NCBI GenBank assembly: GCA_964291375.2
Contig: OZ219810.1
Location: 62,001 to 126,000 of the forward strand
From: 3107 sp001483205
Lineage (GTDB): Bacteria > Pseudomonadota > Alphaproteobacteria > Rhodobacterales > Rhodobacteraceae
Reading direction: 5' to 3'
DNA length: 64,000 bases
Position numbers and translations under genes: made by a program. This document shows, one piece after another, positions 35,421 to 43,923 of the stretch; within the stretch, counting starts at the first letter, position 1; every line of letters begins with the position of its first letter. Below the pieces are notes generated by a model. That model did not search any database. It was not told the origin of the DNA and was given only the letters and a program-made list of their open reading frames with translations.

Positions 35421-37115
35421 CTACACCTCTTGCGCGAAATGTTTCATGGTCAGCCGGATCGGGTTCGGGGCCGCCTGCCCCAGCCCGCAGATCGAGGCAT
35501 CAGCCATCGCCTCGCACAACTCTTCCAGCAGCCCCCGGTCCCAGCGGTCAGCCTGCATCAGCTTCACCGCCTTCTCGCACCCGACCCGACACGGCGTGCA
35601 TTGGCCACAGCTTTCATCCTCGAAAAACCGCAGCATGTTGAGCGCCGCCGCCCGCGCGCTGTCCTTGTCACTCAGCACCACGACAGCGGCGGAACCGATA
35701 AAACTGCCATGAGGCTGAAGCGTATCGAAATCAAGCGGAATGTCATCCAAAGCGGCGGGCAACAGCCCGGAAGACGGCCCGCCCGGCTGATACGCCTTGA
35801 ACACATGGCCATCAAGCATTCCGCCCGCCGCGGCGATAATGTCGGTGATGGTTGATCCCGCAGGCAGAAGGTGAACGCCGGGGGTCTTCACCCGGCCCGA
35901 GACAGAATAGGACCGCAGCCCCCGGCGGCCATTCCTTTCGGCTGAGGACAGGATTTCCGGCCCTTCCCGACAGACTTTCGCCACCCAGTAGAGGGTTTCG
36001 ACATTGTTGACCAGCGTCGGGCGGCCAAAAACTCCGACCTGCGCGACAAATGGCGGGCGATGGCGGGGCAGGCCGCGCTTGCCCTCGATCGATTCGATCA
36101 TCGCCGATTCCTCGCCGCAGATATAGGCCCCGGCCCCCCGGCGCAGATCAATATACCCTTTTTCGACAATCCCGGCTGCTTCGAGCGCGGCGATCTCCCG
36201 GCGCAGAATCTCCAGCACCGAGGGGTATTCGTCGCGCATATAGACAAAGCAGGTCTCTGCCTCGACCGCCCAGGCGGCGATCAGCATCCCCTCAAGGAAA
36301 ACATGAGGTTCCCGTTCAAGATAGAACCGGTCCTTGAAGGTGCCGGGTTCGCCCTCATCGCCATTGACGGCCAGATAGCGCGGCCCGGCCTCGGCGCGCA
36401 CGAACCCCCATTTGCGCCCGGTGGGAAAGCCCGCCCCGCCAAGCCCGCGCAGGCCGGAGGCAAGAATTTTTTCCTGCACCGCCCCGAAATCGCCGTTTGC
36501 GCGAATGTCTTTCAGGGTTTCATAGCCGCCTTGGGCACAATAGGCCGCGTAAGTCTGATAATCGGGCATTTCGGGGTGAAAATCACCGGCAGAGACCGCT
36601 TGGGCAACTTTTTCCGGCGTGGCGTGGTCGATATGGCGGTGACCGATCTCCAGCACCGGGGCGGTGTCGCAGCGGCCCATGCAGGGCGCGCGCAGCACAC
36701 GGATTTTCGCCGGGTCGGTGCCGGAGCGGAGCGCGGACAGCAGGGCGTCCGAACCGGCCAGCTCGCAGGACAGCGAATCGCAGACCCGGATGGTCAGGTC
36801 GGGCGGCGGCGTGGTGTCTTCGCGCACCGGGTCGAAATGGGCATAGAACGTCGCCACTTCCCACACCTCAGCCATACCGATGCGCAGTTCCTCGGCCAGC
36901 GCGCGCAGATGCGGGGCCGACAGGTGGCCGTATCTGTCCTGAATCAGGTGCAGAAATTCGATCAGCAGGTCGCGCCGCCGGGGTCTGTCGGCCAACAGCG
37001 CCCGGACCTCTGCCCAGGCGGTATCGTCCAGTTGCCGCCCCTTGGGGGTGCGCCGCCCGCGCCCCTTGCCGGATTTCCACACCCCGGATTGCCGGGATTG
37101 ATCGTCCAATGCCAT
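35421..37115 (-). CDS. fdsB: Formate dehydrogenase fused gamma-beta subunit (NuoE-NuoF type)
   Basis: A 564-residue fusion of the FdsG (NuoE-like) and FdsB (NuoF-like) subunits, the NAD+-reducing diaphorase half of the enzyme. Residues up to about 190 form the thioredoxin-like [2Fe-2S] domain (CDSLSC and CMGRC). The rest is NuoF-like: GLGGAGFPTGRKWGF for FMN/NAD, GAGAYICGEESAMIES, and a [4Fe-4S] site (ESCGQCTPCRVGC plus a distal Cys in SICGLGQ). I chose the ATG at 37115 (MALDDQSRQ); the open frame extends 46 codons upstream into unlikely sequence. In many relatives fdsG and fdsB are separate genes. Confidence 0.88.
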   Translation of the reverse strand: MALDDQSRQSGVWKSGKGRGRRTPKGRQLDDTAWAEVRALLADRPRRRDLLIEFLHLIQDRYGHLSAPHLRALAEELRIGMAEVWEVATFYAHFDPVREDTTPPPDLTIRVCDSLSCELAGSDALLSALRSGTDPAKIRVLRAPCMGRCDTAPVLEIGHRHIDHATPEKVAQAVSAGDFHPEMPDYQTYAAYCAQGGYETLKDIRANGDFGAVQEKILASGLRGLGGAGFPTGRKWGFVRAEAGPRYLAVNGDEGEPGTFKDRFYLEREPHVFLEGMLIAAWAVEAETCFVYMRDEYPSVLEILRREIAALEAAGIVEKGYIDLRRGAGAYICGEESAMIESIEGKRGLPRHRPPFVAQVGVFGRPTLVNNVETLYWVAKVCREGPEILSSAERNGRRGLRSYSVSGRVKTPGVHLLPAGSTITDIIAAAGGMLDGHVFKAYQPGGPSSGLLPAALDDIPLDFDTLQPHGSFIGSAAVVVLSDKDSARAAALNMLRFFEDESCGQCTPCRVGCEKAVKLMQADRWDRGLLEELCEAMADASICGLGQAAPNPIRLTMKHFAQEV

Positions 37116-37323
37116 ATTCGCCGTGCCTTGCCTTCGCCGGAGGATCCGGCGGAGAGAACACATATCCCCGCGCCGGGAGTTGCCCCCTGATGCAGGATGG
37201 AGCAATCTTATGTCAACATTGATTATCTGCCATGGGGCAGGGAATTTCCGCAAGGCCCGCCGAAAGCCGCCGGTGATCCCCCCGCCGCTGGACAGGGGAC
37301 ATGCGGCGGTTTACCTGTCGGCC

Positions 37324-37563
37324 ATGGAACGGACGGAATGGGATGAAGAGGCTGACGCCACCGGGCTGCTTTGCCCGTTGCCGGTGCTGAGGGCGCGGAA
37401 GCGGCTGAAGGGGATGGCGGCGGGGGGTGTGTTGCGGCTGGTCACCACCGATCCGGCGGCGCGGGTCGATGTGGCGCATTTCTGTGCCGAGGCAGGGCAT
37501 GAGCTGTTGGGGGAGGAGGAGATGGGGGCCGCCACCGCGTGGCTCATCCGCAAACGGGTCTGA
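37324..37563 (+). CDS. TusA/SirA-like sulfur carrier protein
   Basis: A 79-residue protein with the CPLP motif near the N-terminus (DATGLLCPLPVLRARK) whose Cys carries persulfide sulfur in the TusA/SirA family. Such proteins deliver sulfur for tRNA thiolation or molybdenum-cofactor and formate dehydrogenase maturation. The gene is divergent from fdsGB across about 200 bp, which makes a role in formate dehydrogenase assembly plausible, though this is inference. The ATG at 37324 puts the motif at the usual distance; upstream in-frame codons look non-coding. Confidence 0.8.
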   Translation: MERTEWDEEADATGLLCPLPVLRARKRLKGMAAGGVLRLVTTDPAARVDVAHFCAEAGHELLGEEEMGAATAWLIRKRV

Positions 37564-37675
37564 GCCGGGGGGACGGGAACGCACCGCCGGTCCTTCCCAC
37601 CCGCCTGTTGCCGGGAACGCTCGACAAACACGCCCCTGCCCGGTTAAATCGTCAAAACCTTCGGAGGACCAGGGC

Positions 37676-38119
37676 ATGACATCCTTTCTGCTGCTGAACG
37701 GCCCGAACCTGAATTTGCTTGGCACGCGCGAGCCGGGGATATACGGCACGGCAACGCTTGAGGATATTGTCGGCGAGGCAAAGGCATATGCCGCCGCGCG
37801 GGGTGCGGAGCTTGCGGATTTTCAGTCGAATGCCGAGGGCGACCTGATCAACGCGCTCCATGCGGCCCGGGGGCGGCACGAATGCGTCATCCTGAACCCC
37901 GGGGCCTACACCCATACGTCGGTCGCCCTTATGGACGCGATTGCGGCGACCGGTTTGCCGGTGGTCGAGGTGCATTTGTCCAACATCCACGCGCGAGAGA
38001 GCTTTCGGCGCGACTCGCTGATCTCTCCGGTCGCTGTCGGCGTGATTGCCGGTTTCGGGGCGTTCGGGTATCTGATGGCGATAGACGCCGGGCTGAACCA
38101 TCTCAAGGCGGCGAAATGA
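37676..38119 (+). CDS. aroQ: Type II 3-dehydroquinate dehydratase
   Basis: A 147-residue protein of normal family length for type II dehydroquinase, which converts 3-dehydroquinate to 3-dehydroshikimate in the shikimate pathway. It has the N-terminal LLLNGPNLNLLGTREPGIYG signature with the catalytic Tyr in IYG, plus NPGAYTHTSVAL, VEVHLSN and the RESFRRDSLIS loop. CGGAGGA lies about ten bases before the ATG. It is 112 bp after the TusA-like gene on the same strand and may be cotranscribed. An intergenic repeat element follows its stop. Confidence 0.95.
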   Translation: MTSFLLLNGPNLNLLGTREPGIYGTATLEDIVGEAKAYAAARGAELADFQSNAEGDLINALHAARGRHECVILNPGAYTHTSVALMDAIAATGLPVVEVHLSNIHARESFRRDSLISPVAVGVIAGFGAFGYLMAIDAGLNHLKAAK

Positions 38120-38138
38120 TCCCGGCGGGGTGACGGGG

Positions 38139-38180
38139 CGGACGGTTTGGCCAGCGATATGGCCAAAATATGATAATCCG
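38139..38180. repeat. Degenerate half-copy of the palindromic intergenic element
   Basis: GGCGGACGGTTTGGCCAGCG...ATATG resembles the internal segment of the element (GGCGG...TTGGCCG...GATATG) but lacks a good terminal GAGGTCTT. It lies between aroQ and the long-form copy. Confidence 0.5.
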
Positions 38181-38210
38181 ATCACAGCCCTGCCGCCGCT
38201 TTTCCGCTGA

Positions 38211-38370
38211 AAAGACCTCTGCATGATGTCCGGGTCCGGCAGAGATATGGGCGACGGGTTTCACAAGAATGGTGAGGGCAGCGCCCGCCGTGGGGCGGGG
38301 CGGGCGCTGCCCGGCGCAAGCGCCGGGCGGGATGGGTTGGGTGCCGACGCACCAATATGTCAGAGGTCTT
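38211..38370. repeat. Long-form palindromic intergenic element, copy 2
   Basis: A 160-bp element bounded by AAAGACCTCTGCAT (38211-38224) and the inverted end TCAGAGGTCTT (38360-38370). The interior contains CCGGGTCCGGCAGAGATATG, GGGTTTCACAAGA, a long GC-rich stem around GGGCAGCGCCCGCC, and GCCGGGCGGGATG. The reverse complement recurs at 47944-48122 with only scattered differences. It fills the space between the convergent aroQ and hutU genes, where a bidirectional terminator would be expected. Confidence 0.8.
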
Positions 38371-38392
38371 TGGATTCAAAATCCGGGCGTCA
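38370..38392. repeat. Short repeat at the hutU 3' end
   Basis: TTGGATTCAAAATCC followed by GGGCGTCA occurs here and, with one mismatch (TTGGACTC), at 43898-43920. One copy overlaps the hutU stop and the other lies just before the hutF stop, so both sit at the 3' ends of hut genes in the same orientation, each next to a dispersed repeat. Confidence 0.7.
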
Positions 38393-40057
38393 CACTATAC
38401 CCGGCAGGCTCAGCTTATGCCGTCGCGCGCAGTCACGGGCAGCCTCATAGCCCGCATCCGCATGGCGCATCACCCCGGTTGCCGGATCATTCCACAACAC
38501 CCGCCCGATCCGCCGGGCCGCCTCTGCACTCCCGTCACAGCATATCACCACGCCCGCGTGCTGGCTGAACCCCATGCCGACCCCGCCGCCATGGTGCAGC
38601 GACACCCAGGTCGCCCCCGACGCGGTGTTCAGAAGCGCATTCAGCAGCGGCCAGTCCGACACCGCATCCGAACCGTCGCGCATCCGTTCGGTCTCGCGGT
38701 TGGGGGAAGCGACGGAACCGCTGTCCAGATGGTCGCGCCCGATCACCACCGGCGCGCTGAGTTCACCCGTCCGCACCATCTCATTGAAGGCCAGCCCCAA
38801 CCGGTGACGGTCTCCCAGCCCCACCCAGCAGATACGGGCGGGAAGGCCCTGAAACGCGATGCGCCGGGCCGCCATGTCCAGCCAGGTGTGCAGATGCGCA
38901 TTGTCGGGCAACAGTTCCTTCACCTTCGCGTCGGTCCTGCGAATGTCTTCGGGATCACCTGACAGCGCCACCCAGCGGAACGGGCCGATCCCCCGGCAGA
39001 ACAGGGGCCGCACATAGGCAGGCACGAAACCGGGAAAGGCAAAGGCATCGGCCAGCCCCTCATCGGCGGCCACCTGCCGGATGTTGTTGCCGTAATCGAC
39101 GACCGGAACCCCCGCCTTGTGAAAATCGACCATCGCCGCCACCTGATTGCGCATCGAGGCCCGCGCTGCCTCTTCAACCGATTTCGGATCCTGGGTCCGG
39201 GTGCGTTTCCAGCGCTCTATCGTCCAGCCCTGCGGCAAATAGCCGTTCACCGGATCATGGGCGCTGGTCTGGTCGGTGACAATATCCGGGCGCACACCCC
39301 GGTCGAAAAGCGCCCGGAATATATCGGCGGCATTGCCCAGCAGGCCAACCGATTTTGCCTCACCCGCCCCGGTCCAGCGCCCGATCATCTCAAGCGCTTC
39401 ATCAAGGCTTTCGGTGGTTTCGTCCAGATAGCCGGTGCGCAGGCGGAACGCTATGCTGTCGGGGTTGCACTCCACCGCCAGACAACAGGCCCCGGCCATC
39501 ACCGCCGCCAGCGGCTGCGCGCCCCCCATGCCGCCAAGACCGCCGGTCAGTATCCAGCGCCCCTTCAGGTCGCCGCCGTAGTGCTGACGGCCCGCCTCGG
39601 CAAAGGTCTCATAGGTGCCCTGAACAATCCCCTGACTGCCGATATAAATCCACGATCCGGCGGTCATCTGGCCATACATCATCAGCCCCTTGCGGTCGAG
39701 ATCACTAAAATGATCCCAAGTCGCCCAGTGGGGCACGAGGTTGGAATTGGCGATCAGCACACGGGGGGCGTCCGGGTGGGTGCGGAACACCCCCACCGGT
39801 TTGCCCGACTGCACCAGCAGGGTTTCGTCGGCCTCCAGTTCCCGCAGGCAGGCGACAATCCGGTCAAAGCACGGCCAGTCCCGCGCCGCGCGCCCGATCC
39901 CGCCATAAACCACCAGTTCCTGAGGGTTTTCGGCCACATCCGGGTGCAGGTTGTTCATCAGCATCCGTAAGGGCGCTTCGGTCAGCCAGCTTTTGGCGGT
40001 GATCTGTGGTCCGGTGGGCGGCGTGATTGTCCGGTTCCGGTAGCGATGGGTGGTCAT
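38390..40057 (-). CDS. hutU: Urocanate hydratase
   Basis: A 555-residue urocanase, the second enzyme of histidine breakdown, which hydrates urocanate to imidazolonepropionate using tightly bound NAD+. Conserved segments include the N-terminal VYGGIGRAARDW, the Rossmann-type GGLGGMGGAQPLAA, and the C-terminal GVGMGFSQHAGVVICCDG. Length is normal. The ATG overlaps the hutG stop by four bases (ATGA), indicating translational coupling. It is the last gene of hutI-hutH-hutG-hutU. Confidence 0.97.
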   Translation of the reverse strand: MTTHRYRNRTITPPTGPQITAKSWLTEAPLRMLMNNLHPDVAENPQELVVYGGIGRAARDWPCFDRIVACLRELEADETLLVQSGKPVGVFRTHPDAPRVLIANSNLVPHWATWDHFSDLDRKGLMMYGQMTAGSWIYIGSQGIVQGTYETFAEAGRQHYGGDLKGRWILTGGLGGMGGAQPLAAVMAGACCLAVECNPDSIAFRLRTGYLDETTESLDEALEMIGRWTGAGEAKSVGLLGNAADIFRALFDRGVRPDIVTDQTSAHDPVNGYLPQGWTIERWKRTRTQDPKSVEEAARASMRNQVAAMVDFHKAGVPVVDYGNNIRQVAADEGLADAFAFPGFVPAYVRPLFCRGIGPFRWVALSGDPEDIRRTDAKVKELLPDNAHLHTWLDMAARRIAFQGLPARICWVGLGDRHRLGLAFNEMVRTGELSAPVVIGRDHLDSGSVASPNRETERMRDGSDAVSDWPLLNALLNTASGATWVSLHHGGGVGMGFSQHAGVVICCDGSAEAARRIGRVLWNDPATGVMRHADAGYEAARDCARRHKLSLPGIV

Positions 40058-40857
40058 CGGGTGCCTCTGAGGGTCGGGGCCAGCGCGGCCAGGTCATTCA
40101 GGATCGTCGCCAGAAGGTCGCGCAGGCGCGCGGCCCTGTCGGCCTGCCACGTCCAGGGGGGCCTTTCGGTCATATAGGCGGACTGGGCGATTTCCATCTG
40201 GAGTGCGTGTCGGCCCCGTTCCGGGCGACCATAATGGCGGGTGGTCCAGCCGCCCCGGAACCGCCCGTTCAGCACCGTGCTGTAACCGGGATGGTCCGCA
40301 CACCGGGCATGGACGAGGGCCTCAACCCCGGCTGCACAGGTCCGCCCGTTATTGGTGCCGATGTTGAGGTCCGGCAGCCGCCCGGCGAACAGGAACGGCA
40401 CCTGCCCCCGGATCGAGTGGCAATCATAGAGGATCACCACCCCGTGGCGGGCCTCAACCCGCGCTATCTCTGCTTCAAGTGCCGCATGATACGGGCCGTG
40501 GAAGGCGCGCAATCGCGCCGCAATGTCCTCTGCGCCGGGCTCAAAGCCGTCCTGCCAGATCGGGCGGCCATCGAAATCGGTCAGCGGCACCAGCCCGGTG
40601 GTGTTCTGCCCCGGATAGAGGCTCTGTTGCGATGGCGGGCGGTTTGCGTCGATGACATAGCGGTTGAAGGTCGCCCGCACCGTCGTCGCGCCCTCAAGCA
40701 GCCCGGCATAGAGGTCATCCACATGCCAGTCGGTATCGGTGAGCAGACGGCCATTGGCGTTAAGCCGCGCCCGGATGTCCTGTGGCACATGTGTGCCGGT
40801 ATGCGGCAGGCCCAGAATGACCGGCCCGTCGCCCTGAACAACCTCGACCGGGGTCAT
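40054..40857 (-). CDS. hutG: N-formylglutamate deformylase
   Basis: A 267-residue protein of the N-formylglutamate amidohydrolase family, which splits N-formylglutamate into glutamate and formate at the end of the five-step histidine route. Conserved features are GLPHTGTHVP near the N-terminus, the metal-site region VVILYDCHSIRGQVPFLF, and QMEIAQSAYM near the C-terminus. It overlaps hutH and hutU by four bases each. With hutF present, this is the HutF/HutG branch, not the direct formiminoglutamase branch, so free formate is produced. Confidence 0.93.
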   Translation of the reverse strand: MTPVEVVQGDGPVILGLPHTGTHVPQDIRARLNANGRLLTDTDWHVDDLYAGLLEGATTVRATFNRYVIDANRPPSQQSLYPGQNTTGLVPLTDFDGRPIWQDGFEPGAEDIAARLRAFHGPYHAALEAEIARVEARHGVVILYDCHSIRGQVPFLFAGRLPDLNIGTNNGRTCAAGVEALVHARCADHPGYSTVLNGRFRGGWTTRHYGRPERGRHALQMEIAQSAYMTERPPWTWQADRAARLRDLLATILNDLAALAPTLRGTR

Positions 40858-42389
40858 GGCGCAAACCCCGGCAGGACGGTCTGATCAACGGCGGCAGCCA
40901 GGTCACCGCCAAGCACAAGCCCCCCCGCACGGGCCAGTTCCGGCGCAAGAAAGCGGTCATCGGCAAGGGCCGGAATATCCGCGCGTATTCTGGCAAGCAC
41001 GGCCTGTAAGGGTGCCGAGCTTTTCAGAGGCCCGCGCAATTCAACCCCCTGCGCGGCGACAATCGCCTCAATCCCGATAATCCCGGCCAGATTCCCGGTC
41101 ATGGTCAGAAGCCGCCTCGCACCGTGACAAGCCATCGACACATGGTCCTCCTGATTGGCCGAAGTCGGCGTCGAATCAATACTGGCCGGGTGCGCCAACT
41201 GCTTGTTTTCGCTCATCAGGGCGGCAGAGGTCACCTCGGCAATCATCAGGCCGGAATTAAGGCCCGGCCTTGGGGTCAGGAACGGCGGCAGGCCAAAGCT
41301 CAGCGCCGGATCAACCAAAAGCGCAATCCGCCGCTGGCTGATCGCGCCGATCTCGGCGATGGCCAGCGCAATCTGATCGGCGGCAAAGGCAACGGGTTCC
41401 GCATGAAAATTGCCGCCCGAAACGATTGCACCATCGGCCAGAACCAGCGGGTTGTCAGTGACGGCGTTTGCCTCTGCCGCCAGAGTTGCGGCGGCGAACC
41501 GCAACAGGTCAAGACACGCCCCCATCACCTGCGGCTGACAGCGGATGCAATAGGGATCCTGCACGCGCTCGTCGCCCTCTCGGTGACTGTCACGGATTTC
41601 CGAACCATGGAGCAGGTGGCGCAGGGCGCGGGCGGTGTCGATCTGCCCTTGATGGCCGCGCAACAGGTGGATGTCATCGCGAAACGGGGCAGAGCTGCCC
41701 ATGGCGGCATCGGTGGACAAGGCCCCGGTGACCAGCCCCGCGCGCAGCAGCCCCATGGCCCGGAACAACCCGGCCAGTGCCAGCGCGCAAGAGGTCTGGG
41801 TGCCGTTGATCAGCGCCAGCCCTTCCTTGGCGGTCAGCTCCAGCGGCGCAAGCCCCGCCTTCGCCAGCGCTGCGGTGGCAGGCATCGGGCGGGCGTGCAG
41901 GAACGCCTCTCCCTCTCCGATCATCACCGCCGCCATATGGGCCAGAGGTGCCAGATCGCCCGACGCCCCGACAGACCCCTGTGACGGCACCACCGGAATC
42001 ACCCCCCGCGCCAGCATCTGTTCGATCATCCCGACAAGGACCGGCCTGACCCCGGATGCGCCGCGTCCCAGAGAGATCAGCTTCAGCGACATCATCAGCC
42101 GCACGATGTCCTGCGACAGCGGTTCACCCACCCCGCAGCTATGGCTCAGGATCAGGTTGCGCTGCAACGTCGCCACATCATCGGGGGCGATACGGATGGT
42201 GGCGAGCTTGCCGAACCCGGTGTTGACACCGTAAACGGGGGCGTCCCCGGCGGCGATTGCGGCGATACGCTCTGCCGCCCTGTCAAGGGCGGGGGCAGAG
42301 GCCGGATCAAGCGCCGCCACTGTCCCGTTCCGGTAAATGTCCTCGAGTGCCTCCAGCGGGACACTGCCCGGCGTCAAAATCAGTGTCAT
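40854..42389 (-). CDS. hutH: Histidine ammonia-lyase
   Basis: A 511-residue enzyme that deaminates histidine to urocanate and ammonia. The Ala-Ser-Gly triad that cyclises to the MIO cofactor is present in SVGASGDLAPLAHM. Other family segments are GVNTGFGKLA, NGTQTSCALALAG and ENKQLAHPAS. The start at 42389 (MTLILTPG) overlaps the hutI stop by four bases. A longer in-frame extension exists upstream but reads through hutI and is not plausible. Confidence 0.96.
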   Translation of the reverse strand: MTLILTPGSVPLEALEDIYRNGTVAALDPASAPALDRAAERIAAIAAGDAPVYGVNTGFGKLATIRIAPDDVATLQRNLILSHSCGVGEPLSQDIVRLMMSLKLISLGRGASGVRPVLVGMIEQMLARGVIPVVPSQGSVGASGDLAPLAHMAAVMIGEGEAFLHARPMPATAALAKAGLAPLELTAKEGLALINGTQTSCALALAGLFRAMGLLRAGLVTGALSTDAAMGSSAPFRDDIHLLRGHQGQIDTARALRHLLHGSEIRDSHREGDERVQDPYCIRCQPQVMGACLDLLRFAAATLAAEANAVTDNPLVLADGAIVSGGNFHAEPVAFAADQIALAIAEIGAISQRRIALLVDPALSFGLPPFLTPRPGLNSGLMIAEVTSAALMSENKQLAHPASIDSTPTSANQEDHVSMACHGARRLLTMTGNLAGIIGIEAIVAAQGVELRGPLKSSAPLQAVLARIRADIPALADDRFLAPELARAGGLVLGGDLAAAVDQTVLPGFAP

Positions 42390-43588
42390 GTCACCGCCCG
42401 CCCCCTGAAATACCGCCGCCACAACGGGTTGAAGCCAAGGCGGTTGATCAGCCCGGCGGGGCTGGTGGCCTGCCAGACGACCACATCCGCCGACCGGCCT
42501 GCCTCTAGCGTCCCGGTCTCGCCCTCCAGCCCAAGCGCCTGCGCCGCGGCAAAGGTGGTGGCGGCAAGGCATTCCGGCACAGTCAGGCCGAAAAGCGTCG
42601 CCCCCATATTCATCGCCAACAGAAGGGATGTCATCGGCGAACTGCCCGGATTGCAATCGGTTGCCAGGGCGATGGTCGCGCCCGCCCGCCGCAATGCCTC
42701 AACCGGGGGGGCCTGGGTTTCGCGCAGGGTATAGAACGCCCCCGGCAGCAATACGGCAACGGTCCCGGCGCGGGCCATAATTTCGGCGTCCGCCGCGCTC
42801 AGATATTCCAGATGATCCGCAGACAGGGCATTATAGCGCGCCGCCAGCGCCGCCCCGCCAAGGTCTGAAAACTGTTCGGCATGGAGCTTGACCGGCAGCC
42901 CGAGGGCAACGGCCCGGTCGAAAACCTGCGCGATTTCCGGCGGTGAAAAGGCGATGCCCTCGCAAAATCCGTCCACCGCGTCGGCCAGACCCTCCGCATG
43001 AGCCTGCTCCAGCCCCGGCAGAACCACCTCATCCAGATACCCCTGCCGGTTCTGCCGATAGCGGGGGGGCACGGCATGGGCGGCCAGATAGCTTGTCCTG
43101 ATGCGCACCGGGCGCACCCGTTCCAGCGCGCGGGCGGCGCGCAGCATATTCAGCTCGCCCTCGATAGTCAGCCCGTAGCCGGATTTGACCTCGACCGTCC
43201 CGACCCCTTCGGCCAGCAGGTGATCAAGCCGGGGCAGCGCCGTCTCGACCAGCTCATCGACAGACAGGGCGTTGGTGGCCGAAACGGTCGCGGCAATGCC
43301 GCCGCCTGCGCGCGCAATCTGTTCATAGCTTTGCCCTTCCAGACGCCGCCGGAACTCGTCCGAGCGCTCGCCGCCATAAACGATATGGGTGTGACAGTCG
43401 ATCAGGGCCGGGGACAGCAGACGCCCGGCGCAATCGACGACCTCGTGATCCGGGGAAAGCTCATCCACCGCGACCGCGCCCACATGGGCGATCCTGCCGT
43501 CATGCAGCAATACACCGGCCCGTGGCGGCAGGTTGGCAGCCCCCGCCCCGGCAAGCGTTGCATTGATCAGAGCCGTCGGCCTGTGCAT
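42386..43588 (-). CDS. hutI: Imidazolonepropionase
   Basis: A 400-residue amidohydrolase that opens the ring of imidazolonepropionate to formiminoglutamate, the third histidine step. The metal-binding motif is DCHTHIVYGGERSDEF; KLHAEQFSDLGG and ATDCNPGSSPM carry the other metal and catalytic residues. I chose the ATG at 43588 (MHRPTALINATLAG), preceded by a G-rich run; the ~87 residues upstream in frame look like noise. First gene of the tightly overlapping hutIHGU group. Confidence 0.94.
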   Translation of the reverse strand: MHRPTALINATLAGAGAANLPPRAGVLLHDGRIAHVGAVAVDELSPDHEVVDCAGRLLSPALIDCHTHIVYGGERSDEFRRRLEGQSYEQIARAGGGIAATVSATNALSVDELVETALPRLDHLLAEGVGTVEVKSGYGLTIEGELNMLRAARALERVRPVRIRTSYLAAHAVPPRYRQNRQGYLDEVVLPGLEQAHAEGLADAVDGFCEGIAFSPPEIAQVFDRAVALGLPVKLHAEQFSDLGGAALAARYNALSADHLEYLSAADAEIMARAGTVAVLLPGAFYTLRETQAPPVEALRRAGATIALATDCNPGSSPMTSLLLAMNMGATLFGLTVPECLAATTFAAAQALGLEGETGTLEAGRSADVVVWQATSPAGLINRLGFNPLWRRYFRGRAVT

Positions 43589-43781
43589 GGCAAAGTGCCC
43601 CCCGTGTGTATGGGCGTGTGCATGGGGTGGTTCGGATGCACCCGGTTTGTTGTATGGGTGAATGAATGCAGGCACAAGCATTCGGATGCGCCGCAGACCA
43701 TGCGCCCCCTGCCCCCGCCCCCGCTTATAGCGTGGCAAGGCCGCGTCCGGCCCGCACGGGTGGGCGCGAACGCGCCGCCCC

Positions 43782-43920
43782 GTGGGGGGTGAGGCCCGTC
43801 TCGGAAACGGTCCGGTGGACCGTTTCAGGGCCGAACGGGCGGAGCCCAATGACGGCGCGGCTTGGGCAGTTCCGCCGGGCAGGGTCAGGACCAGGGCTTG
43901 GACTCAAAATCCGGGCGTCA
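43782..43920. repeat. Intergenic hairpin repeat, family 3, and hut 3'-end repeat
   Basis: This is part of the 335-bp gap 43589-43923 between hutI and hutF. It contains a perfect hairpin: GAAACGGTCC (43804-43813), loop GGT, GGACCGTTTC (43817-43826). The surrounding AGGCCCGTC...CAGG...CGGGCGG matches 59828-59888. At 43898-43920 is the short repeat also found at the hutU end. The remainder of the gap is GC-rich with no gene; it may hold a hutI promoter or a hutF terminator, but I cannot point to one. Confidence 0.65.
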
Positions 43921-43923
43921 GGC

